NCBI GenBank assembly: GCA_019635485.1
Contig: JAHBZL010000018.1
Location: 1 to 64,000 of the forward strand
DNA length: 64,000 nt
DNA from: Piscinibacter sp.
GTDB taxonomy: Bacteria; Pseudomonadota; Gammaproteobacteria; Burkholderiales; Burkholderiaceae_C
Direction: 5' to 3'
The position numbers and the translations under genes are program-made. Positions 47,110 to 54,426 of this stretch are shown here, piece by piece. Numbering within the stretch: position 1 is the first letter of the stretch; each line of letters starts with the position of its first letter. The notes below the pieces were generated by a model, which ran no database searches, was not told the DNA's origin, and saw only the letters and a list, made by a program, of their open reading frames with translations.

Positions 47110-49556
47110 CACAGTGCTCCCACCGGCGTGAACTGCCGCGTGTCGACGGCCGCCTTGTCGAACTCGAACCAGGGATCGGGCTCGCCGTCCAGGCTGAACT
47201 GCAGCCGCTCCCACAGGGCCTTGCGGCCCTCCGCGTCGTCGAGGATCTTCTTCTTCACGTGGTCGAGCCCGACCCGGCCGACGTAGTGGCAGGTGCGCTC
47301 CAGGTACCAGCCTTCCTCGCGGTACAGCTGCAGGAACGCCCCGCTGTACTCCAGCACCTCGGCGGCCGTCTTCAGCTTGACGAGGAACTGCGCGACCTCG
47401 GTCTTGATGCCGCCGTTGCCGGCGACGTAGATCTCCCAGCCGGAGTCGACGCCGATCACGCCGACGTCCTTGATGCCCGCCTCGGCGCAGTTGCGCGGGC
47501 AGCCCGACACCGCCAGCTTGACCTTGTGCGGCGCGTACATGCGCCACAGCGCGCGCTCGAGGTCCTTGCCCATCTGCGTGCTGTCCTGCGTGCCGAAGCG
47601 GCACCACTCCGAGCCGACGCAGGTCTTCACCGTGCGCAGGGCCTTCGCGTAGGCGTGGCCGGAGGGCATGCCGATGTCCTTCCAGACGCCGACCAGGTCC
47701 TCCTTCTTCACGCCGAGCAGGTCGATGCGCTGGCCGCCGGTGACCTTGACGGTCGGGATCCTGTACTTGTCCACCGCGTCGGCGATGCGGCGCAGTTCGT
47801 CGGCGGTGGTCTCGCCGCCCCACATGCGCGGGATCACCGAGTAGGTGCCGTCCTTCTGGATGTTCGCGTGGCTGCGCTCGTTGATGAAGCGGCTCTGCGG
47901 GTCGTCGCGAGCCTCCTTCGGCCAGGTGCTGATCAGGTAGTAGTTGATCGCCGGCCGGCACGACGAGCAGCCGTTCGGCGTGCGCCAGCCGAGCGTCTTG
48001 TAGACCTCGTCGATGGTCAGCAGGTGCTGCTGGCGGATCGCCTCGCGCGCCTCCTGGTGGCTGGCGTCGGTGCAGCCGCACATCGCCTTCTTGGTCGGCG
48101 CCTTGGAGTAGTCGCCGCCGGCGGTGAACATCAGCAGCTGCTCGACCAGGCCGGTGCACGAGCCGCAGCTCGCGCTGGCCTTGGTGTGCTTGCGCACCTC
48201 GTCGAGCGTGAACAGGCCCTTGTCCTTGATGGCCTTGCAGATCGTGCCCTTGGTGACGCCGTTGCAGCCGCACACCTCGTCGCTGTCGGCCATCGCCGCG
48301 GCGCGCGTGTTGCCCTCGTGCCCGGTGTCGCCGATGTTGGATTCGCCGAACATCAGCTTGTCGCGGATGTCGTTCACGGTGCGGCCCTCGCGCAGCAGCT
48401 TGAAGTACCACGAGCCGTCCACCGTGTCGCCGTACAGGCAGGCGCCCACCAGCTTGTCGCCCTGGATCACGAGCTTCTTGTAGACGCCGCCGTAGGGATC
48501 GCTCATCACGATCTCCTCGCAGTCCTTGCCACCCATGAAGTTGCCGGCCGAGAACAGGTCGATGCCGGTGACCTTCAGCTTGGTGCTGGTCTGGCTGCCC
48601 GTGTAGCGGCCGATGCCGAACTCGGCCAGGTGCGTCGCGCACACCTTGGCCTGCTCGAACAGCGGTGCCACCAGCCCGTAGGCGATGCCGCGGTGCGCGG
48701 CGCATTCGCCGACCGAGTAGATGCGCGGGTCGGTGACGGTCTGCATCGTGTCGCTGACGACGATGCCTCCGCGTCCGTCGTTGAAGCAGTGCAGGCCGGT
48801 CTTCAGGGCCAGCTCGGTGTTCGGGCGGATGCCGGCGGCCATCACGACCAGGTCGGCCGGCACCTCGCGGCCGTCCTTGAACACCACCGCCTTGACGCGC
48901 CCGGCGTCGTCGCCGACCAGCTTCTCCGTCTGCGCGCCGATCAGGAACTTGAGGCCGCGGTTCTCGAGCGACTTCTGCAGCAGCTTGCCGGCGGTGTCGT
49001 CGAGCTGCCGCTCCATCAGCCACGGCATGATGTGCACGACGGTGACGTCCATGCCGCGCAGCATCAGGCCGTTGGCGGCTTCCAGGCCGAGCAGGCCGCC
49101 GCCGATCACGACGGCGTGCTTGTGCGTCTTGGCCGTCTCGATCATCGTGTTCGTGTCGGCGATGTCGCGGTAGGCGATCACGCCGGCGAGTTCCTTGCCG
49201 GGCACCGGCAGGATGAAGGGGTTCGAACCGGTCGCGATCAGCAGCCGGTCGTACTCCTCCTCGGTGCCGTCGGCCGCGCGCACGATGCGCTTGCGCCGGT
49301 CGATGTCGACGACCTTCTTGCCCAGGTGCAGCCGGATGCCGTTTTCCTCGTACCACGCGAGCGGGTTGAGGATGATCTCGTCGATGGTCTGGTCGCCGGC
49401 CAGCACCGGGCTGAGCAGGATGCGGTTGTAGTTGGGGTGCGGCTCGGCCCCGAAGACGGTGATGTCGTACAGGTCGGGGGCGATCCGCAGCAGTTCTTCC
49501 AGCGTGCGCACGCCGGCCATGCCGTTGCCAACCATCACCAGTTTCATCTTCTTCAT
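47109..49556 (-). CDS. nirB: NADH-dependent nitrite reductase large subunit
   Basis: An 815-residue cytosolic enzyme reducing nitrite to ammonium with six electrons. An FAD/NADH part comes first (KLVMVGNGMAGVRTLEELL; second Rossmann VVIGGGLLGLEAANGLM near residue 148). Two BFD [2Fe-2S] regions follow (CGCNGVTKGTICKAI and CGCTDASH...CSSCRPAINYY). Last are the ferredoxin-like and siroheme/[4Fe-4S] parts with CVGSEWCRFG and GCPRNCAEAG. A GGAGG site fixes the start; 49547 (second ATG) is possible. It heads the operon behind a sigma-54 promoter. Confidence 0.96.
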   Translation of the reverse strand: MKKMKLVMVGNGMAGVRTLEELLRIAPDLYDITVFGAEPHPNYNRILLSPVLAGDQTIDEIILNPLAWYEENGIRLHLGKKVVDIDRRKRIVRAADGTEEEYDRLLIATGSNPFILPVPGKELAGVIAYRDIADTNTMIETAKTHKHAVVIGGGLLGLEAANGLMLRGMDVTVVHIMPWLMERQLDDTAGKLLQKSLENRGLKFLIGAQTEKLVGDDAGRVKAVVFKDGREVPADLVVMAAGIRPNTELALKTGLHCFNDGRGGIVVSDTMQTVTDPRIYSVGECAAHRGIAYGLVAPLFEQAKVCATHLAEFGIGRYTGSQTSTKLKVTGIDLFSAGNFMGGKDCEEIVMSDPYGGVYKKLVIQGDKLVGACLYGDTVDGSWYFKLLREGRTVNDIRDKLMFGESNIGDTGHEGNTRAAAMADSDEVCGCNGVTKGTICKAIKDKGLFTLDEVRKHTKASASCGSCTGLVEQLLMFTAGGDYSKAPTKKAMCGCTDASHQEAREAIRQQHLLTIDEVYKTLGWRTPNGCSSCRPAINYYLISTWPKEARDDPQSRFINERSHANIQKDGTYSVIPRMWGGETTADELRRIADAVDKYRIPTVKVTGGQRIDLLGVKKEDLVGVWKDIGMPSGHAYAKALRTVKTCVGSEWCRFGTQDSTQMGKDLERALWRMYAPHKVKLAVSGCPRNCAEAGIKDVGVIGVDSGWEIYVAGNGGIKTEVAQFLVKLKTAAEVLEYSGAFLQLYREEGWYLERTCHYVGRVGLDHVKKKILDDAEGRKALWERLQFSLDGEPDPWFEFDKAAVDTRQFTPVGAL

Positions 49557-49578
49557 GCGTGCCTCCGGAGGGCGTTCG

Positions 49579-49595
49579 TAGCAAGACAGGTGCCA
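49579..49595 (-). promoter_or_regulatory. Sigma-54 promoter of the nirB operon
   Basis: Minus-strand TGGCAC (49595-49590), five bases, then TTGCTA (49584-49579): a GG-N10-GC arrangement matching the -24/-12 consensus TGGCACG-N4-TTGCW almost exactly. The expected start site is near 49569, leaving a leader of about 13 bases that just holds the GGAGG ribosome site. The hit is in the 56-base gap before the divergent kinase gene, where an assimilatory nitrate operon under NtrC would be expected to have it. Confidence 0.82.
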
Positions 49596-49612
49596 CGGGC
49601 GACAATGAACCC

Positions 49613-51319
49613 ATGACGTTCGAGATCGAGATCGGCCAGGCGAGCCGGCGCGGACCGAGGGAGATCAACGAGGATTTCGTCGGCGCGGCGCAGTCGGCCC
49701 CCGGCGATGCGGTACCGGGCGTGATCGCCGCGATCGCCGACGGCGTCAGCAGCGCCGGCCGCGGGCGCGAAGCGGCGCAGACCAGCGTCAGGGGCCTGGT
49801 CGCGGACTTCTTCGCGACGCCGGCGACCTGGGAGACCAGCGTCGCGCTGGACCGGCTGTTCAGCGCGCAGAACGCCTGGCTGGTGGCACAGAACCGGCAG
49901 CGCGAAGGGCAGGCCGGCGAGGCGGCACTGACGACGCTCTCCGCGCTGGTGCTGCAGGGGCAGACCTGGACCGTGGCGCATGTGGGCGACACGCGCGTCT
50001 GGCGCGTCGCCGGCGGCGAGATCCAGCGCCTGACCCAGGACCACGCCTACACGCAGCCCGAGCAGCGCAACCGGCTGACGCGCGCGGTCGGCCTCGACGA
50101 GCTGCTGCACGTCGACTCGCTGCAGGGCGAGCTGCAGCTCGGCGACGCCTTCGTGCTGACCAGCGACGGCGTGCACGGCGTGCTCAAGCCGCGCGAGATC
50201 GGTGCGCTGGCGGTCGCCGGCACGGCGCAGCAGGCCGCGGAGGCGATCGCCGACGCCGCCCTGGCGCGCGGCGCCAAGGACAACGCGAGCGCGCTGGTGC
50301 TGCGCGTGCAAGGGCTGAACCCGGCCCGGCTGGAGGACGAGACCGTGCGCACGCGCCAGCTGCCGGCCCTGCCGCGCCTGCGCGTGGGCGACGCGGTCGA
50401 CGGCTACACCGTGACCGCGCTGGTGGCCGACACCGGTGTGCACCGGCTCTACCAGGCGCGCGAGCAGCGCTCCGGCGACCTGGTGGTGCTGAAGACCCTG
50501 CACGAGTCGCGCGCCGGCGATGCGCAGGAACGGGCGATGCTGGCGCACGAGGCCTGGCTGGCACAGCGCGTGACCGAGCGCGATGCGCGCGGGTTCGTGC
50601 GCAGCCGCCCGGTGCACGCGGCCAGCGCGCTGTACCTGGTGTTCGACTGGCACGGCGGGCAGACGCTCGAGCAGATGCTGGCGGCGGGCCGGCGTTTCGC
50701 GGTGGCCGACGTGGTCGCCGCGGCGACGCAGGTCGCCCGCGCGCTCGGCCGCCTGCACCGCCAGGGCGTGATCCACCGCGACATCAAGCCCGGCAACCTG
50801 CACCTCGGGGATGACGGCCAGTGGCGCGTGCTGGACCTGGGCGTGGCGCTGTCCGGCCGCGAGGGCGAGGCGGCGCGCGAGCTGCATGCCGGCACGCCGA
50901 GCTACATCAACCCCGAGCAGTGGGCCGGCGCCGCGGCGGACCCGGGCGCCGACCTGTTCGCCTTCGGCGTCACGCTGTACCGCTGGCTCGCGGGCCGGCT
51001 GCCCTACGGCGAGATCGAGCCGTACCAGGTCGCGCGCTATCGGCGCGATCCGCAGCCGCTGTCGCGCATCCGGCCGGACGTGCCGATCTGGCTCGATCAT
51101 CTCGTGCTCCGCGCGGTCGCGATCGACCCGAAGCAGCGCTTCGAGACGGCCGAGGAACTGCTGCTCGCGCTCGAGCGCGGCGCGGCCCGGCCGGTCGCCG
51201 CGCCGGCCGCGACGCCGCTGGTCGCACGCGACCCGACCGCGCTGTGGAAGATCGCCCTGGGCATCTCGCTGCTCTTCAACGCGCTGCTGGCGTTCTGGCT
51301 GGTGTTCCTGCCGCACTGA
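49613..51319 (+). CDS. Bifunctional PP2C phosphatase / Ser-Thr kinase, membrane-anchored
   Basis: A 568-residue fusion. Residues 1-235 are a PP2C phosphatase (REINEDF, AAIADGVSSAGRG, VAHVGDTRVWRV, VLTSDGVHGVL, AKDNASALVL). A Hanks-type kinase follows at about 260-525: ATP lysine in DLVVLKTL, catalytic loop VIHRDIKPGNLHL, DLGVAL replacing the usual DFG, and GTPSYINPEQW. The C-terminal helix (residues 545-566) anchors it. It is divergent from nirB and tail-to-tail with the transporter, so regulation of nitrate uptake or assimilation by phosphorylation is plausible. No substrate is shown. Confidence 0.9.
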   Translation: MTFEIEIGQASRRGPREINEDFVGAAQSAPGDAVPGVIAAIADGVSSAGRGREAAQTSVRGLVADFFATPATWETSVALDRLFSAQNAWLVAQNRQREGQAGEAALTTLSALVLQGQTWTVAHVGDTRVWRVAGGEIQRLTQDHAYTQPEQRNRLTRAVGLDELLHVDSLQGELQLGDAFVLTSDGVHGVLKPREIGALAVAGTAQQAAEAIADAALARGAKDNASALVLRVQGLNPARLEDETVRTRQLPALPRLRVGDAVDGYTVTALVADTGVHRLYQAREQRSGDLVVLKTLHESRAGDAQERAMLAHEAWLAQRVTERDARGFVRSRPVHAASALYLVFDWHGGQTLEQMLAAGRRFAVADVVAAATQVARALGRLHRQGVIHRDIKPGNLHLGDDGQWRVLDLGVALSGREGEAARELHAGTPSYINPEQWAGAAADPGADLFAFGVTLYRWLAGRLPYGEIEPYQVARYRRDPQPLSRIRPDVPIWLDHLVLRAVAIDPKQRFETAEELLLALERGAARPVAAPAATPLVARDPTALWKIALGISLLFNALLAFWLVFLPH

Positions 51320-51324
51320 ACGCC

Positions 51325-52617
51325 TCAGCGGATCGGGTAGCTGGCACCTGACGCAGCCGGCGCGGCGTGGGCGGAAGCACGCGCGCGGCCCCCCTTCTCG
51401 GCCCAGGTGCGGGTCCAGCGGATCTGCACGACCCGCAGCATCACGAGCATCGCCAGCGCCAGCGCCGCGAACGACACGAAGCCCCACAGGTAGGTGCCGG
51501 ACCACTGCTTGGACAGGCCCATCGCGTTGGGGATGAAACCGCCGCCGAGCGCGCCGACCTCGCCGATCATCGAGCCGGCCACCGCGGTGGTGAGCGGCCA
51601 GCGCAGCGGCACCAGCTGGAAGAGGGCGCCGTTGCCGGCCCCGAGGCTCGCGAAGCAGAGCATGAACAGCAGCGTCGTCGCCGCGACCGAGCCGCCGGTG
51701 AGCCCGCACAGCACCAGCGTCCCGGCCACCGCGATCAGCACGCCCGACAGCGTGGCGATGCCGCCGATGCGGTCGGAGATGTAGCCGCCGACCACGCGCA
51801 CCGCGGAGCCCATCAGCGTCGCGAGCATCGTCAACTGGCCGGCCTCGACCTTGGTGACCTTGAACTGGTCGTGGAAGTAGGTGGGCAGGAAGCTGGCCAG
51901 CCCGATGAAGCCGCCGAACGTCACGACGTAGATCAGGCTGAAGGCCCAGCCGTCCTTCTCGAACAGGCAGGCGATGTGTTCGCGGAAGGTCTGATGCTCA
52001 CGGTCCGGCGGCTCCTTCGCGGCGAACCACATCACGAGCATCGGCACCAGCATGGTCAGCGCGGCCAGGCCGTAGACGGCCTGCCAGCCGTAGCGCGTCG
52101 CCAGCGGCGGCGCGAACAGCACGGCGAGCACGGTGCCGGAGTTGCCGGCGCCCGCCAGGCCCATGGCCAGCCCCTTGTACTTGGGCGGGAACCAGCCGCT
52201 GCCCAGGCTCAGCGCCACCCCGAAGCTGGCACCGGCAATGCCGAGCAGCACGCCCATCAGAATCACTTCGTCGTAGGTGTCGACGGCAAAGTAGCCGAAG
52301 CTCAATGCGGCCACGATGAGCGACATCTCGACCAGCGCGGCGTTCTTGCGCCCGATGTACTGCGACAGCACGCCGAGCGGGAAGCGCATCAGCGCGCCCG
52401 CCAGGATCGGCACGGAGAGCATGAAGCCCTTCTGCGCCGCGTCGAGATGGAAGGTCTCGCTGATGAACGGACCCATCGCGCCGTTCAGCACCCAGACGGC
52501 GAAGCAGAAGTCGAAATAGAGGAACGAGGCGAACAGCGTCGGCCAGTGGCCGGACTGGAGGAACGCCTTGGCGCCGGTAGCGGCAACGCCACGAGGGGCG
52601 GTGTGGACGACGGACAT
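51325..52617 (-). CDS. Nitrate/nitrite MFS transporter (NarK/NasA family)
   Basis: A 430-residue major-facilitator protein with about twelve membrane helices. NarK-type features are FLYFDFCFAVWVLNGAMGPFI near residue 32 and two glycine-rich nitrate signatures: GIAGASFGVALSLGSGWFPPKYKGLAMGLAGAGNSG in the first half (near 145-180) and SLGAGNGALFQLVPLRWP plus VGALGGGFIPNAMG in the second. It imports nitrate for NasA. A GGAG site precedes the ATG. Its long leader carries candidate ANTAR target hairpins behind a sigma-54 promoter. Confidence 0.93.
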   Translation of the reverse strand: MSVVHTAPRGVAATGAKAFLQSGHWPTLFASFLYFDFCFAVWVLNGAMGPFISETFHLDAAQKGFMLSVPILAGALMRFPLGVLSQYIGRKNAALVEMSLIVAALSFGYFAVDTYDEVILMGVLLGIAGASFGVALSLGSGWFPPKYKGLAMGLAGAGNSGTVLAVLFAPPLATRYGWQAVYGLAALTMLVPMLVMWFAAKEPPDREHQTFREHIACLFEKDGWAFSLIYVVTFGGFIGLASFLPTYFHDQFKVTKVEAGQLTMLATLMGSAVRVVGGYISDRIGGIATLSGVLIAVAGTLVLCGLTGGSVAATTLLFMLCFASLGAGNGALFQLVPLRWPLTTAVAGSMIGEVGALGGGFIPNAMGLSKQWSGTYLWGFVSFAALALAMLVMLRVVQIRWTRTWAEKGGRARASAHAAPAASGASYPIR

Positions 52618-52669
52618 GATGGCTCCGGAGAACGCCGACCGGCCAGGCCGTCGGCAGGAGATACATCAC

Positions 52670-52733
52670 CGCACACCTCGCTGTGCGCGCGGCCTGCCGT
52701 ATCGGTGCAGGCCGGGTGCGTCGTTACACCCGG
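52670..52733 (-). ncRNA. Candidate ANTAR-target leader RNA of the nitrate transporter
   Basis: Minus-strand transcript reading. P1 (52733-52712): eight pairs, CCGGGTGT with GCACCCGG (one U-G), hexaloop AACGAC, having A1 and G4. A second hairpin (52689-52670): seven pairs with hexaloop AGCGAG, again A1 and G4; a competing register gives six Watson-Crick pairs and loop GCGAGG. Between them is an 8-pair GC hairpin (52714-52690) sharing three bases with P1, so it competes with it. It has no U-run. The tandem A1/G4 hexaloop design is the known ANTAR binding signature. Confidence 0.65.
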
Positions 52734-52742
52734 GCGGATTGC

Positions 52743-52759
52743 TTGCAAGAGCCGGGCCA
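52743..52759 (-). promoter_or_regulatory. Sigma-54 promoter of the nitrate transporter
   Basis: Minus-strand TGGCCC (52759-52754), GGCTC, TTGCAA (52748-52743): GG-N10-GC spacing, close to the -24/-12 consensus. Twelve bases downstream of the -12 C is 52733, the first paired base of hairpin P1. Promoter and leader hairpin therefore support each other. It lies in the 358-base gap between the transporter and the ANTAR gene. Confidence 0.78.
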
Positions 52760-52879
52760 GGCTACGGGGAAACCCGGTGGATCGAGCGCCAGCCCGCGCC
52801 GATGCTGGATTTGCGGCGCCCGGGGCGGCACCCGTCGAGCTTCCAGCCAGCGTGCCGGGGTGGGGAGTCTTCCCCAGGC

Positions 52880-52908
52880 TGGTGCGGCGCAGCATGGCAA
52901 GCTGGTGC
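52880..52908. promoter_or_regulatory. Possible NtrC half-sites upstream of the transporter promoter
   Basis: Two TGGTGC half-sites (52880-52885 and 52903-52908) lie 23 bases apart, roughly two helical turns, 130-160 bases upstream of the sigma-54 promoter. TGGTGC is one arm of the NtrC palindrome. The matching GCACCA arms are not seen at the right spacing, so this is only a suggestion. The rest of 52760-52975 shows nothing else I can name. Confidence 0.3.
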
Positions 52909-52975
52909 GGGGTGTGCACGCCGTATGCTTGCGGTCGGCTGGTCCCGCCGCATCCCGTCCACACCGCAGTCGTCC

Positions 52976-54247
52976 ATGCCCGCTGTCCTGCTGGTCACCG
53001 CTTCCGGAGCGCCCGACATCGGCGCCGCTCTGGCCGCCCAGGGCGTGACCGTGGCGGCGCGCTGCGGGCCGGACCGGCTGGTCGTGGAGGCGGCCCGCAG
53101 CGGCGCCGATGCCGTGGTCGCGTGGGACGCCTACCCGGCCGCCGGGCTGCTGGCGGCGCTCGCGACGCTGCGTCAGCACGCGCCCTGTCCGGTGCTGCTC
53201 TTCACCGACGACGGCGACGCGGGGACGCTGGACGCCGCGCTGCAGGCGGGTGTGCATGCCTATGTCGTGAAGGGCTACGACCCGGCCCGCCTGCGCCCGC
53301 TGCTGCAGCTGGCGCGGGCACGTTTCGAGCGCGATGCCGCCCTGCACGCGGCCCACGCCGAACTCGCCGGCCGCTACGAGGAGCGCAAGCTGGTCGAGCG
53401 GGCCAAGGGCATCCTGATGCGCGAGCAGCAGATCTCCGAGGACGAGGCGTTCCGCCAGCTGCGCCAGGCCTCGATGCACGGGCAGGAGAAGGTCGGGCAG
53501 GTGTCGCGCCGGGTCATCGACGCGGCGCGCGACACCGATGCGGTGAACCGCGCCGGGCAGCTGCGCATGCTGTCGCAGCGCCTGGTCAAGCTCTACGCGC
53601 TGCGCTGCGCCGGCGTCGATGCGGCTGCGGCCGAGCTGGCGCAGCAGCAGTCCGCACGACAGGTGGCCGACAACCTGGCGGCGCTCGGCAAGGGGCTCTC
53701 GCGTCCCACCTTCGGCGACCTGCTGGACGGCGTCGAGAAGGCCTGGGCCGCGTTGCAGCCGGTGCTGCGCCGCCCGCCACGCGTCGAGCACCTGATCGCG
53801 GCCGATGACGCTGCCGAGCAGCTGCTGAGAACCGCCGAAGCACTGACCACGGCGCTCGAGGTCGCCAGCGCGCTGCGCACGCTGACGGTGGTCAACCGCG
53901 CGGGCCGGCAGCGCATGCTGTCGCAGCGCCTGGCCAAGCAGGCCCTGCTCGGGACCCTCGGCGACGGCGATGTCGCGCAGGCGGCCGCGGCCGACGCCGT
54001 GCGCAGCGTCGAGTCGTTCGAGCTCGCGCTGCGCCAGCTGGGCGAGGCGCCGCTCAGTTCGCCGGAGATCCGCAGCCGGCTGGAAGCGGCGATGCAGGTG
54101 TGGCGCGAGCTGCTGGCCGGCCTCGCCGAGGCAGGCACCGGGCCGGGCCGCGCCCGCATCGCCGCGGCCAGCGAAGCCCTGCTCGATCACTTCGAACGGC
54201 TGACCGCCCTGTATGCGCGCGCGGCCCAGGTGCTGCTCGAAACCTGA
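52976..54247 (+). CDS. Pseudo-receiver/ANTAR antiterminator with two C-terminal PilJ (NIT-like) sensor repeats
   Basis: A 423-residue protein. Residues 1-120 are receiver-like with Asp51 and a lysine in YVVKGYD, but the first strand ends LLVTASG, lacking the acidic pair. A coiled helix leads into ANTAR at about 140-195 (VERAKGILMREQQISEDEAFRQL). Two PilJ-type modules follow, each with AG-RMLSQRL (AGQLRMLSQRLVK near 200, AGRQRMLSQRLAK near 310); the same motif forms the nitrate-binding P-box of NarX. The protein is soluble. It is divergent from the nitrate transporter and probably binds its leader RNA when nitrate is present. Confidence 0.88.
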   Translation: MPAVLLVTASGAPDIGAALAAQGVTVAARCGPDRLVVEAARSGADAVVAWDAYPAAGLLAALATLRQHAPCPVLLFTDDGDAGTLDAALQAGVHAYVVKGYDPARLRPLLQLARARFERDAALHAAHAELAGRYEERKLVERAKGILMREQQISEDEAFRQLRQASMHGQEKVGQVSRRVIDAARDTDAVNRAGQLRMLSQRLVKLYALRCAGVDAAAAELAQQQSARQVADNLAALGKGLSRPTFGDLLDGVEKAWAALQPVLRRPPRVEHLIAADDAAEQLLRTAEALTTALEVASALRTLTVVNRAGRQRMLSQRLAKQALLGTLGDGDVAQAAAADAVRSVESFELALRQLGEAPLSSPEIRSRLEAAMQVWRELLAGLAEAGTGPGRARIAAASEALLDHFERLTALYARAAQVLLET

Positions 54248-54426
54248 ACGCTGCAGACGCCCCCCTGTTCAAGCGGTGTCCGGTCCGCCGCACTGCGTAT
54301 CATCGATCTACAAACTAGGGGGTTGGGCGGCCTGGCCAGGGCGTGTCCTTGTCAAGCCGCCTGGGCGGGAACACCATAGCCGACCCCAGCCGGCCGCCGT
54401 GGCGGCCGGATTCCACCACGATACCG

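Noticed and set aside
46762-49992. Long minus-strand frame spanning nirB and nirD in another phase
   Set aside because: It covers conserved nirB in a different phase and lacks any protein family signature. Only its last part, in the nirD frame, is real.
52690-52714. GC hairpin in the transporter leader as a classic intrinsic terminator
   Set aside because: The stem is strong but no U-run follows on the minus strand, so I list it as a competing hairpin only.
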